Shown piece by piece: positions 51,401 through 64,000 of a stretch of 64,000 bases of DNA. Location of the stretch: NCBI RefSeq assembly GCF_040807025.1, contig NC_090951.1, forward strand, positions 4,340,001-4,404,000, read 5' to 3'. Origin of the DNA: Struthio camelus. Its lineage: Eukaryota; Chordata; Aves; Struthioniformes; Struthionidae. Below the pieces are notes generated by a model, which worked only from the letters and a program-made list of their open reading frames with translations, did not search any database and was not told where the DNA came from. The position numbers were made by a program, and so were the translations under genes. How positions within the stretch are numbered: position 1 is the first letter of the stretch; the number at the start of each line of letters is the position of its first letter.

Positions 51401-52820
51401 GCTCCTGTAGTATTTTACCTGTACTGTTGCTCTTGGGCGCTATCCAAGTGATAGTATTAGCTTCCCATTGCCCACTGCCCCTCACAGGATAATTTGGTAC
51501 AGAAGGACATCAGTGCTGAAAGGGAGATACTTGATGTGTCCTCATCTGTGTTACACAAATTTTCAGTGTTTTCAGAGCATTTAGACAAAGAAGGAGTGTG
51601 CAGAGACAGGATGATTCATGGCCTAAGGGCAGCCTGGAGGAGCCAAGCCACTGTAAGCTGACAGTACCTTTAGCTCGACCTAACAGCACCTTGACTTCCT
51701 GCAGACCTGCCTAAGTAGAAGAGCAAAGTCAAATTTGAAGTATCTTTTTAATTCCATCTTGAGCAGGTCAGGTCCTATTTGGTGCCCAGCTGAGACACAG
51801 TTGTGGTGAGATAAGTAGGTGTGACATGTATCACAAGCTGAGACATATTTAATTCAAGCATCTCAAAATCGCACTCAGTGGCTGTTATTACATGCAGTTA
51901 CAGACTTACCAGTGGCGTGGAAAAGCCTTAGACATAACGCAGCAGCTCTGATGTCTGCAGTAACTGTACTCTGTCATCTCTTTCATGAAGCAAAATTTGC
52001 TATGCTACTTGAGATAAAAGAAATAAGACCAATATGAAAAGCCACCTAATCTAATGTAATGAAAATAGCCTTTCAGACTTCCTGTTCTGCAAACAACTTT
52101 ATCCTGATGTTTACTAACCATTTGACAGAAATCTAAATTATCCCAAATTTTATTAGAATAAATCATCTAAATAAAAGAAGAATCCCTTCTAGAAAGGACA
52201 GACATTCTTAATATCCATCTGGAAAGAATTATTCCTTTTCAAGTAGCATTGTTGATATTGAAAGTGTTGTAAAAATATCCTTTTCTAATGTGGTTCTGCA
52301 GTGGCTCCATCCATAATAAAACTGGTCTATACCAAAAAATCCACATAGCATGACAAGATCTCCCAAACTTGGATTATTTTGCTAAATCTCTAGCTTGACA
52401 TTCTGAATTTTATGGTCTGATGAAATTTTTTGTAATATTTTTAAAGGAGACCAAAAAATGAGCACTGCCTAATCTGGGGAAAGGTTTTTGCTGAACAATA
52501 CACCCTCCAAATTCTTGTAACTCCTAAACCCCGCTAAGGAGAGATGGAGACTGAAAATGAGGAAAACCTTTCCTGTTTCCTGTCTTGTAAAACCTAAAAT
52601 AACCATTTTCTTGAGTATTTGATCAGCTTTGCATTATGGCTATATTCAACGGTTACCTGGATACTACAGAGAGGGAGCAATATACATTGCTGCCATGGAT
52701 GAATGCCACCTAAAGTGCAATGCCTTTATGGCAAGATACTCAGAATAGTCAAACAATATTGAGGGACCAGACAGAGGCAGCTGAACTAAAAATACCCAGA
52801 AGAAAGTGCTAAACACTCAC
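48421..52820. other. Intergenic, no gene recognised
   Basis: Mostly featureless noncoding sequence. A MIR-like tail fragment occurs at about 49495-49560. The open frames near 50688-51485 are short, overlap on both strands and resemble nothing known. Confidence 0.6.
49495..49560 (+). repeat. MIR-like SINE tail relic
   Basis: TTAGAGAAATGACTTGTCTC followed by AAGGTCGCAGTATCAGAGAG resembles the MIR segment 'gaggttaagtgacttgcccaaggtcacacag...gcagag'. It is short and diverged. Confidence 0.35.
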
Positions 52821-52986
52821 CATTTTTTAAATCAAGTCCATCGATGAGTGGCGTGCTAGGTTCCCAAACAGAAATACTTCTAGCACAGCAATCATATTCA
52901 ATGCTGAGGAGGTATCTTTGCTCCAAAAAATCATCTCTGCTTCTGCCTCTCTGCAGATATGTGTTTGCAGATGTGTTTCCCAGCAC
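52821..52986 (-). other. Speculative upstream alternative first exon of HNF4B
   Basis: A - strand open frame of 55 codons from the ATG at 52986 to a strong donor (ATG|GTGAGTG), with the last exonic base at 52821. The frame leaves in phase 1, the same phase as HNF4B exon 1, so splicing to exon 2 would be in frame. HNF4A has a distal P2 promoter that makes a different N-terminus, which makes the idea reasonable. However, the peptide shows no similarity I recognise, and a strong donor in the right phase can occur by chance. Confidence 0.12.
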
Positions 52987-55900
52987 TGTTCCCTCTTAAC
53001 CCTTAGAGAAGCAATCAGAGATAAAGAGAAAGGTACTGAGAAACAAGTGCCTGACACCCTAATTGCCACAGCTCCTTGCCTACAACAGTAATAGCATTAA
53101 TATTACCAACCAGGGAGCTCAACCGGGTACGAAGGGCAGTCTAGTACAGAGGTAGCTGCAGGATGCTTGTGCTGCTCTTGGTCATCACTCTTGCAAGGGC
53201 AGGGGGCCAACACTTCAATATCACCGCAGATGCATAGCAACACAGCACAGAAGATTTAAGTTCTCTAGGAAAACAGTCTAAAAATGATGGAAAGTCCCTG
53301 GACTTTGCTGCAGCCAGGTTTAAAATCCTTTTCTTTAATCCTCCTTTGCCCATGTGATCCTGGCCTAGTTGGATAACCCCAGTTTATCTAGCTGTACATA
53401 TTCACGATTAGGCAAAAAAGAGTTAACTTTTGTAAAACCCTTTTGGAGCACTATGGGGAAAATAAGGAATGACTGCAAAAAATGATCTTCATAACAGAGC
53501 CTTCTAGATGCTGGAGATTACCGGTTCCAGCTGTTCTATCAGCCATACACTTCCAAGCAGTTTAGCCCACAGCAGCAAATCTCAATGAAAAGCTGCTCAG
53601 AAACGGGATGAGAGGAGTCAGAGGCATTTCAGAACTTCTTTGAAGTCTTAGTCTTCACCACCAGTCTGCTCTTCCCTGAGGTCCCTTTGCTGTACTTAAG
53701 CCTAAATGCCATCCACTCACAGAGAACTGAAGAGCCCTGGGTACAATTTTGCATTGTTATTTACCCACACTGAGAAATGAAGCCCATGATTCCCAAGAAG
53801 CACAATACCACCAGCAACATTTTGTCCGTATGGTTGTCGGCAATGGCTGGGACAAAACATGGCTTGAAGTCATAATAGGACCTCAAGTCCTCACCCTGCC
53901 ACCCTCACTGAGATCCAGCTGTTAGCCTTTCTTCTTATTTTCTTTTTGTCTGTGTTGCCTGATAGTAGAAGTCCTGCTGGTCTACAATTAGAAACAAGAG
54001 AGCTGCGGCTTTGTGTTCTGACTGCCCAGAGGGAGGGCAGCAATTTATCTAGCCGATGTGCCAAGGACTTGCCAGCAATGTCAAAAGCAGGTCTATTATA
54101 AATATTTCTTTGTGGGGCATTTCCTTCACTCGCTGGTGGAGCAAAAGCAAGGAAAAATGACAAAAAGAGCCCTGCTCCTTTTCTTTGGACAACTCAGATT
54201 TATTATAGGGGAACCAAGGAGGATTCCAAAACATTACTCCTATAAGGGAAGGTAACTCAGTCTCCAACAAAAATAAACAGCTACGTTTGAATAGACTTTC
54301 TGGGATTTGTTGCTGCTCTTCTCCTCAGAAGTCACGGCACCTTTTCTTTTCTCTGTGCTACTGCGCAAGATGCTGCTAAGTGCCTGCTCTGAAGAGACAG
54401 GAATCTCCTCTGTTTTGGGTGGCCTGTTAAGTCATCAAAGGATAAAAGGCAAAGAACAAAAGGGAAAAATTAAAGTATTATGAGCTGGCAGTCAAAGTTC
54501 ATGACAGATGCTGGTTCCCTGCTCATGAGAACAGCCTTCCTGCATCAGAGCGAAGGTTCGTCCAGCCTGGTACCCCAGCTCCTGCTGCCACTGATGCTGT
54601 AGTGACAAAGGGAGGATATGCGAAACCTTTCCCTGATACACCCTCCCAGAGGCCAGTGGTTTAGGGACTTCCTACAACTCTTCTTTGGCTAGACAAGCCA
54701 TTAAATCATAGGAGCCCTGAGGCCGCACAGCCTGCCGGTATCTGAGAACTTTTGTAAGAGCAGTGAGTGATGTCCTTTGTGGAAGCTTGGGAGAAGAGGC
54801 ATATGATAATGAAATAAAAATGGAAAAACAAATGTCCCATTTCACTGATGCACAGGACTTGACCTCCCTTTTAAAACACACCTAACAGAGGGGATAGAAG
54901 CCTCTCGGTATACAATATCCTACCTTCCTCACTCAGGAAGCTGAGCAGCCTGTTGCTGGCTCTCTCCACAACTGGGCAGCATTCAGATAAGTATCTCTTA
55001 CTGCCCAGAGGAGCATCAGATTATGCTCTGGGTTCTGGGCTCTTCCGGGTGACAACATGTAGGAAAAAAAATCAAGCTTCATTAGTCCAGAAAAAGGGCA
55101 TTAGCAAGACTACCGAGTGCCAGCTAAGACACTCACTGGGGAGACAGATGCTCTAAGTTTCAGGCCCCACTCCTCAGACTCTGTGTTTTATATTACTCTT
55201 TAATTACAGAACTAATTAATAAGAGCTTGAAAACAAAAATACAGACATTCAAGAAAAGTCAGGTCAGGGATAACCAGCCCAGAGAAGCTATTAGTGAAAT
55301 GGAATCTACCTGATAGTAAAAACTACAAGCCAGCATTTAAATCACGCTTTTCCTTCATATCATGCACACATAACCCTAACCTATAATCCCATGAGGTGTG
55401 CAAAACCCCAACAAATTGTCGTGTTCCTCAGCGCTCCTTGAGCAACTCACTGTGATTTATTCCCTTGGCTGAGTGTAATCCGGTTTCAAAGGAGTGGCTC
55501 CTTGTGGCTCCTTTGTTACTGGTATTGTTCTTTGCTTCACTTTGTTTTGTTCTCAGCCTTTTTTTCATTAGCGTGAGCTATTAGGCAGACACACTAAAGT
55601 ATCGTGAATCCTACTCTCCCTGCTGAGATAAGACATAATTAATGACAGAGGGCAGATTAGTCACAGGGTTGCTTGGGATTGTCGATGTCCTCTTAAATGC
55701 TGTGAACATGACTCCTAGACTCAGGGCAGATTTTTTCTTTTTTCAGCCTACTGTGCTTTACAAAGTTCATTCCCTCCCGGTTCATTGCCAAGAGAAAGGT
55801 AATTTCGTCAGTCCTTTGTGTTCCACTAAAAAAATAATAAAATAAAGGAATAGGAAGAAAAATATCAAGTTCTCTCTTTATGGATCTATATGATTGTGAA

Positions 55901-58900
55901 CAGGCTGACATGACTAATTTGCTAGTGAATAGTTAATATTGTGCTGACCTCTTTTGGAATCAGTCTAAAGACCAAAGGTGCCCCAGCTTGGATGGTGCAG
56001 TTGCTCTGGCAGAAAGAGAAGACTTATGTCCAATCGCCTCTCTGTGAGAGGCCTCCCACATAACTTCAGGCAAATTAGGCAGCGTTAAATCCACTGACAA
56101 GCCAAGGCAGCCAGGACATCCTACAGTGTAATGCGGACTGCCACTGCCAAGGCTCCTTTTCCAGCCTGTGGAGACAAAAAGGCACCTTGGACTGGGCTTC
56201 GAAAGAGCTGGCCCAGAGAAAATGCCCATAGAAGAGAGATGCATGCATCTCCACCCCCAAGGGGAGTTAGGTGCTTTAATTGTTGGTTGCAGGGAGGTGT
56301 CTGCCAGACTCCCTGCGACAGACTCTGTGGCAGAGCCAAATGCCGCGAGCCAGACTCCTCTCCCAGTTTGCAGCTGGGAAGGAAGCCTCCTGGCACCTTC
56401 GTACTCATTGCCCAGAGTGTGACAGAAATAGTCTGAATGCATACATCTTTAGGCGATTCAGCTTTGAGGCATGGGATATGTCCCTCATCCCCGGGCCAAG
56501 GATTACTCAAGTATTTTATGCTAACTATGCACTGAAACGCAGCTGAAAGCCCCTTTCTTCCTCTTTGGAGGTGTGTGCTCTCACTACTCAGCTGCACAGC
56601 CACGCTAAGGGCCCTGCTCCAGCTGAGGGCAAAACACACCTCCCGCTAAGAAGAGTGGTGGCACGAGAAGCTCAGGAGTGCCCTCCCCCTGTAGCCTGAT
56701 GCCACTAGAAAAGGCAGGCCAAATGGAGGAGAACCCCAATGCTGCGTGGAGGAGTGGCCGTACACCAGGGAGGGGGACGAGGTGAGATAGCACGTCTGTA
56801 TTTCCACTTCCACTTTTCTGCCGTTCCACCGTTTCTGCTTCCACAGGGCTATTTTGATCGCCTTGTCCAGAAACACCAGCAGGGCAGAGTCCCAGAAGGG
56901 GACATGCTGATGCCTCAGGGTCCTTATCATGGAAATGGAGATGCAGGTGGACTTCAGGGGCTTTCTGGCTGGGCAACAGACAAGCAGGGGCAGATTATGG
57001 ATCTGTATTTTGAACTGAGACATGCTGAGCTAAGCCACAGTTAGATAGCTATTTCCTTTTGTGGCTTCAGCCCTAAGAGCCTAAATTATCTGTTTATGAG
57101 AGGTAGATCATTGTCTCAAGTCCCTGTGAGGCAGGAAGCTAACACCTGAAACCATGCAAGCGCTCATAAACCACACCGGCTGGAGAAATAACCCAGCAGG
57201 AAAGCTCCATTTCAAAATATTTTGCAGAGAATGTAAAATACTTCAGCAAGAAAGTACAACATGTTCTTCGAAGTACATTCTTGTAAGTACATATTGTTGT
57301 GATCTTCTTGTATCATTTTCCAGACTGATTAAGAATATATTTAAAAAAAAAGTCTACAGAGCTGTTGGAAAAGCCCATTCTGGATTATGCCGCTTACTTT
57401 TAAGTCTGTGCTGGCCCTGGATGGCTTCTAAGAGCGGTGTGAATTGCCTCATACTAGCTAATGGAGCTCCAAAAAAACCACTTGAAAGACCTCAGAAACC
57501 ATCATCACAAACTTACTAAGGGAGTATTTTAAGAACTCAACTCAAATATCTTTCAGAGACAGATATATCACAGAACGACGGGGCTTTTTTTGCAGGAGAG
57601 GTAGTTTTATTCCCAAAAAAATAGAAGGCTGATGCGTTTGATCCCATTTCACCCTGGCACTCTTTCAATTTTCCATCATTTTGCAACCTAGTGAGGATTA
57701 AGAGACTTCCTGATGTCCTCCTCCTCTCTGAAAAGGAGCACATAGCTGACGTACACGCTTTTTTGCCTGTAATATTCAGGCACACAGTCAATGGGGATGT
57801 CTTGCCTGCTTTCCATTTGGTGTTACTTCTTGTACTTCTCCTGGGATAGTCCCCCGCCTACTAGCAGTAGCCTGATAAAATACAGTGCCAGCACAACAGA
57901 TTTGCATCAGAGAGGGCCATACTTTAGCCAGGCAAATCGCTGCTTCTCCCCGTATCGATTCCCTGCTCCTAAGCCCTTCTAAGCCTGTGAAATCACAGCA
58001 CTGAGCTCCTCTTAATAAGCTAAACAAAACAGAGGAAAGATACCGTAAGTCTACATGGTAAAAGACTTCTGATTTTGCTGGATCAGTTCAAACATGGAGC
58101 AGGTCTGGATTACTGTGCAGAGTCAGTACCTCCGTAATGGTTCTGATTCAGAAAGTATTACTTCCCCTGGACAGAAGGCCACAGAAAAACTCAATAGAAA
58201 TCCACCATTTAGAAAGAATGCGTGTTTGTAGCACTAAAAGATACACACCCACCACCTATAAAACTGCTGTAAACGATTGTTTCATACCTGATCACCATAG
58301 CATCTGTTATCCATCTGTGGCACTCTTAAGTCTCTGATCCTTGCCATCTTTTATGACTGTATCGGAAGATGTTCATGGTATCCCCATAATCACAGTCTTT
58401 TCCTATGAGGTTGGGAAGCTCAGGCCCACCTCCCTCTCGCCTGAAGTAACCTGCGTCTCCCACACTGCCAGGCTGTGCAACTTTGCCGCGTTGTGACAAG
58501 AGTACCCACTGCAGGAGGGACAGAGATGTGATTTTAGTCTCTCTTCCAATAAAGGCTTTATATAAAGCATCTGCATGCTCATTTGGACAATGACCCAAAT
58601 GGGGTCGCCTTCTACATGTGTGCTCTAAACTCTGGGTTCCCACACCCTCCAGGTCAAGCGTTCGGCTCTGAGGTGGTCTACCGGGTAATCCCTGCAGGTG
58701 AGACAGCCTTGTTTTGTTGTCCTGTTATTAAGGCTAAAGGCTAGCTTCTTAGCACTGGGATGTTATAAGCAATTTCCAGGTCCCAGGCACAGATATTTAG
58801 CTTTTGAGAGCAGTTACTGATGAAAGGTTAGGCCCCTGTGACAGCTTAGCACGGATTTTGAGGCTCTGAGGTTTAATTAAGGCACCTTAGGAGTGGTAAG

Positions 58901-59327
58901 AAAGGACTAACTCTTCCGTCCCACCCTCAGCAGACATCTACGTTTGGGTGAAGACTTTGGTGCAAGGAAAGACAAGGTACCCCACTGACTTCAGAGAGTC
59001 TGTCCACACCCATCCTTCACATCATGAATAAGAACATTAACGTCTCTTAGAAAACTATGGACCTATCTGCCCTTGAGGATGATTTCATCTTTTTAATTTG
59101 ACTGCCCTAAAAATTGTGAGTATAACTACAGTTTCAAACTGGTGCTTACTTGGCAAGTGAGGGAACTACAGCACTGCAGGACCCTGAAAAGCTAGACCAC
59201 CACATAACCTTTCCATATATACTTTATTCATATTTACTCTACTCTCTAGAGAAACTCCCCAAACTTGAAATAAACTAAACTGGAGAGTCAGCATGAGGAG
59301 AAAGTGCAAGCTAAGTGCATTCTTTTC

Positions 59328-59342
59328 TTTTTTTTTTTTTTT
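59328..59342 (+). repeat. Poly(T) run, 15 bases
   Basis: A homopolymer preceded by TTCTTTTC. No element body was recognised on either side. Confidence 0.85.
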
Positions 59343-61313
59343 GCCTTTTAGTTAATGCTTTATGGGCAAGAAGCCAAGAGTAAATTATTCAATAAACATT
59401 AAGCAATGTTATGTTTTTGGTGTCTCACTGCAGTGGTATTCAAATGGACAGACATGAAACAATCCCACATCAAACTGTAATCAAGACATGTGACATGCTG
59501 GTTTCAGCCCTTTTTGATGTGCTCACCGTCAGGTACGGTCCAAGAGAAGCAGAAACGGAGCAGTCGGTGAAAGGGAAGGATAATTAGGAGGGAGGATGAT
59601 TAGGACATCTAGTCAAAACCTACTCCCCACTCACTCAGTTAATTCCAATGAGCAGTTACTAACATCTGCACCTTGCCATTCAGTACGATATTCTTCAGGA
59701 GATAAACTGTCAAGCAACATTCCCAAAAAGTCACAAGTGACAGTTGCCCCTTTATAAAGCCTATAATCAAAGAGCCACAGAACAACTGGGTTTTCTAGCC
59801 ACTACAAGCAGAGAAGCTGGGATGGGCAGGAAGACGCTGCAGAGGAGACCCAGCGTGCTGAATACCAGACCCCCAGCAGGAGTTACGGTCATGCACAAGC
59901 AGAGGCAAGGAAACTGCTCTGACCGATTAGATCCAGCCTGGGGAGCTGGGGGCTGGCAAAGATTGCAGCTGACACTCCTCCTCTTGTTGAAGGAACATCA
60001 GAAGAAGTATTCCTGCACGTCTCAACAGACCTTTGGCCAATCCAAAATTCAGTTAACCAGGGTCTGACAGCTTGGCAGCAGGGAGAGAACTACATTATTA
60101 ATTGCAAGAGAAGCACCTATTCACCTCCCTGTGAAAAGGCAACAGATGCTGTAAGCTATCAGAAGGTCATGACTAACACTTTGTGATGTTAAAAATCAGC
60201 TTTCACTCTGCCAATTGCAAACACTCCAGTGGGCTTCAGTTTGTACTAGCTTTTACTGTTAGGATATAAACAAGAAAGCCTGGCTGGAAGTGCCAGGCTC
60301 CAGAACAGATCACTGTGTTTAGAAACAAAAAAAAAAATCCCCCACCCAAAAAACACTGTGGAACCTCTTTTTGTCTTGTTGGATTTCCAAAGACCTTGTG
60401 GACAAGGAACATGGTTAATGGAATTGCTACATCTGCTTCTTGACCTGTTTAACTGAAAAGTTACTTTAAAAAAAAATCTGAGCCTCTTTCATCCCACTCA
60501 CCCTTTCCTAATATTAACATAGACCTATAAATTACAAAAAAATTGATATTCAGCTAAAGCACAAAATTGGAAAAGAATATCCATCCATATAGGCACGGAA
60601 ATGCAGAAATACTGGTATATTGCAGATCAGATTTGTACGACGGACTAAATCTCTCCAAACTCTTGCACTTCCAAAAGCAGATTTATGTATTTATAAAGGA
60701 TTTGTATTCCTCTAGCTGTGACCCATAAGGTGACAAAGCGAAGCAGGCGTGCAGGCACACATGCACCCACAGCCTACAGACCCAAAGGTGTTCATAAATA
60801 TTTGAGGTGCAGTCCAAAAGTCACACACAGTCTGGAAAATACCAGTGTGGATTTGAGGCATTTGTCCACCCCTAAGGTCAAGTGTAAAGTGTCCAAAGAT
60901 GCTGCCTAAGAAACTAGCCCATATTGAATTTTCTTAGCTAATCTGGAATGATAACACAAGTAAGTGTGAGCCATCATGTTACCCATAGAGTTACCCACCC
61001 TCTGGAACAGACAGAGCATGGCTTTTGACCGGTGAAAAGAACAGACTGACCTAGAGGAACTGATTCAGAGGAGGGAAGGGAGTGAATTCCAGAAAACATA
61101 GCAAATATCCCTTGCAGGGAATATTGTAGGAAAAGCAATATTCCTGTCCCCCCCAGCTGTATAAGTCAAAAGCCAAGCTCTGCCTATTCAAGATCATCTG
61201 TTTCAACACTTCCAGGAAACAAGTTAACCATGAAGTCAAGCAGGGCACTCTGAGGCCCAGGAACAAAGCACTTTCATCCTAAATAGCAAACAATAAGGAA
61301 ATGGAATTTCTAG

Positions 61314-61330
61314 CCTTGCCTTGCCTTGCC
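61314..61330 (+). repeat. (CCTTG)n short tandem repeat
   Basis: Three and a half pentamer units, CCTTGCCTTGCCTTGCC. Confidence 0.9.
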
Positions 61331-64000
61331 TGAAATCTGAATCACTGTAAACAGTCCCTCTTAGCTGAAAATAAATCCTTGGCCATGCCACACACAGCAT
61401 CACTCTGGCATCAGCAGATGGAACAGGGAAGCCTTTGATTTCTCTTCTGTCCCCAAAGAGATGCTCACATCTGACATGCTGTTGTCAGACACTAGATACA
61501 CCGTAATTCGTGTTCTCTACCTCAAACTTTTCAAGAGTAAAGGAAGAAGATATTTCTCAAAGATGGTCTTCCAGGAATGTAATCATATCAGATTTATGCA
61601 GGAGTTTCTTCCAGAGATGGAAAAAAGAAAAAAGCAGGAGAGTTGGGAAGGAGTAAATTTTCCCAGGAAGTGAGCTCTCTTCTGCAAGGCCTAGTGTAAC
61701 ACATCTCAGTATCCTAGCAGTGTAGCTCACATCATTGATTATTTCCTTTACTAAGGAAATTGCAGGCTCCAATCCGACCTTTTATGTCCCTGGTAGCCTG
61801 AATGCCAGAGTAAAGACTTAGCTCCATTTTTGCATTCGATTTTGCAGGTGTGAATATGGAATATGAAATGTGGAACTGCAACCAGAACGTTGATCTCACT
61901 CTGAAGGTAGCCTTTCCTCTTGATCCTCAAGTAGACTTTCTGGTATGGGAAAAGAAAAGTCTCTCTAAAACCCTCCATTGTTCGAAGCATACTTGAAGAT
62001 TATCTAGCTAGCCACCTCCCATCCTACTCTGCATCTTCTTACTGTGCTGAGGATGAAGTCAGTCCCAGTTCTCAGCAGGCTTCTGGCCACCATGGGCATG
62101 CAGTGCAGGACATCCTCCTCATTATTTGCCATCCCCGTGTGATGGCAGGTGACAGGGGTTGGCAGGACCACAGTGGGTATGCAGAAAGGACACAGTGACC
62201 TTCAGCTCTTCTAATATGGGTGTGTATCACTTTCCCACTATGATAAAGCTGAGATCAGTCCCTTTCACGCCAGCTCTGCTCAACTGTTATTGTTTCCTAT
62301 ATGTGGAGGTGGAAACGTCAAATTTTAGCCCAGATTTTCTTTTTTCTTATTTTGTGGTTTTCAAGTACTAAAACTGACTAAGAGGAGTAACGTGTCCTCT
62401 ATAATGCTCAGAAGCAGCTGCTTTCATGTGATCTCACAGCCCACTAAGCAATGCCAGGCTTGAAGGTGTTACTGGAGGAAGCATTTTTATTGCCAGGATT
62501 CCTCGTGTCTCTGGGGTTGAGGCACCACAACAGACTGCTACCACTACCCGGAGCAACAGCAAAAGTCTCCTCTCAGCTATTTAGACCAAAACTGGCTAAG
62601 TTTCATGTTAAAATGGATTTATGCTCATTTATGATTTGCATGGGATTTTATCACAGCGTGCAAGTCTTCCTTTTTTTTTCTGCCTCAGTGCAGAGAATTC
62701 AAACCCAAACACATTTCTCTTTCTGCCTGCTTCATCTTTCTTGTGCCAACACTGGCACAAGCAGCTCTCTTCCAGTACTTTCCTTACCAGACCAGCAACC
62801 TATGCACTTCTTCTGAAACAGGCTGGCTTTGTTTTTCTTTACAGAATAGGCTGATATACCTGGCACTTGACTCTCTTCACTCCCTGTGGGCATGAGGCCA
62901 GTGATGACACACAGTAATGGTGAGAGTCATTAGACAAAGTCATTGCAGAAACCAGCTGCTAGAGACAGGATTTTAAATCTCATCACCTAAACTATGCTCT
63001 GTAATATACGGGATTAGTTTAACAAATCTGAGAAATATCGAGTGAGAGAGACCTGGTAGGCAAAGACTCTGATCCTATGAAAAAAATTGAGCAAGTGTGC
63101 CGCTATGATGCCATTAGTGGTTATGCTGATTACATTAGTAGTTTTACTAAGGAGATGATTTGTACATGTAGTTATGACAGAGGCAAAAGGTAAACTTCAT
63201 CTTACAAACACATCTAAAAAGGCAAGACCTTCAAAGATGCAATGGATATCTAATTTACACATGCATTTGTCTAGAGAATAACCATCTGTACCTTTACCTA
63301 AGAAATTGCACACGACCTGGTATCAGGCCAGCCAAAAATCAGGTAGCCTATTATTAGCACATTCTTCTCAGTGGATCTGTTATGAGCCCAGTAGTACTGT
63401 GGAAAGAACAACTTGGCCTAAAACATTTTTCCCATTCTTAAATGAGGCCTTGCTTAACAAACAACTGTCATAAAGATTTCAGATTTCCTAAAACTGAAAT
63501 GATTCTCTGAACTACTGGATTTAGAAAAGATTCGATACAAAAAGATGAGTCTGACAGAAGAATTTCTTTAAAACATCAGTTATACTTGTGCCAGCCTGCA
63601 CAGCAACATTAAAAAAAGAAAAAAAGAAACAAGGGCTCCATGATACAGTCACTTGTACCTTAATATAATGTGAATATCTGATAGAGCAGAGAAATTCAAA
63701 AGATTAAAGTCCTTTTTTGCAAACTTATGACCCACTTGGAGGAACTTGAGGGAGACAACACTTTGGTCCTCTTGAAATAAAATCTAGGAACTAGTAAGAA
63801 AATCCCAGCAGAAATTACCAGACTCTCAAAGACATATCATGTAATTTAAAACATCTGTTGGGATACTGAGTGAGGGGAAAATCTTCCATATGAAATAGAT
63901 CAGGAATTTCTGTTTAAACCTTGTTTTTTAGAATTCTCCTAGGAAGGGATTTTCCTATTACTCTTACTTTTTTAAAGTATGATATTCTCTTCAAAATCGA

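Larger units (their letters stand above)
52987..64000. other. Intergenic, no gene recognised
   Basis: About 11 kb without a supported gene on either strand. Simple features seen: a 15-base T-run at 59328-59342, a (CCTTG)n repeat at 61314-61330 and an A/G-rich run near 63609-63628. The neighbour expected from synteny, CRISPLD2 on the - strand, was searched for by its C-terminal and LCCL-domain wording and not found, so it must start beyond the right edge if present. Confidence 0.55.

Noticed and set aside
50688-51485. Cluster of ORFs on both strands
   Set aside because: Short, mutually overlapping and without recognisable similarity or clear exon boundaries.
56121-56639. 172-codon - strand ORF, considered as CRISPLD2 or another gene
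   Set aside because: No CAP, LCCL or other domain wording. Overlapping open frames on both strands point to chance.

Overview
The window reads as chromosomal DNA from a bird. It has widely spaced exons in consensus GT/AG introns, few young repeats, and one avian-style CR1 LINE. Two protein-coding genes can be supported, lying tail to tail, followed by about 31 kb with no recognisable coding exon. The species cannot be named from sequence alone.

Left edge (1-2.5 kb): the last coding exon of ZDHHC7, a Golgi palmitoyltransferase, lies on the + strand. It is followed by a probable 2 kb 3' UTR ending near an AATAAA at 2512. About 3 kb of noncoding DNA follows, with a weak relic of an ancient SINE.

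Middle (about 5.7-32.7 kb): a complete nuclear-receptor gene of the HNF4 family (NR2A) lies on the - strand. Ten coding exons were rebuilt from splice sites. Their lengths (115, 172, 95, 107, 156, 88, 153, 237, 114 and 137 nt) sum to 1374 nt, an uninterrupted 457-codon frame plus stop. The protein has the full HNF4 layout: N-terminal A/B region, two-zinc-finger DNA-binding domain, hinge, ligand-binding domain with AF-2 helix, and a divergent F domain. It differs from HNF4A and HNF4G throughout the less constrained parts. I identify it as HNF4B (HNF4-beta, NR2A3), the third vertebrate paralog, which mammals have lost.

Right half (32.7-64 kb): this is the 5' flank of HNF4B. It holds promoter-like sequence next to exon 1, a 5'-truncated CR1 LINE at about 40.26-41.19 kb with one nonsense codon in its ORF2 remnant, decayed SINE-like fragments, short simple repeats, and one speculative upstream alternative first exon near 52.9 kb. 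No other gene was recognised.

Context: in human, the 3' end of ZDHHC7 faces CRISPLD2. If that order holds here, HNF4B sits between ZDHHC7 and CRISPLD2, with CRISPLD2 expected beyond the right edge. HNF4A lies beside R3HDML and HNF4G beside CRISPLD1/PI15, so all three HNF4 genes would share the same ancestral neighbour family. This agrees with an origin of the three paralogs by whole-genome duplication.
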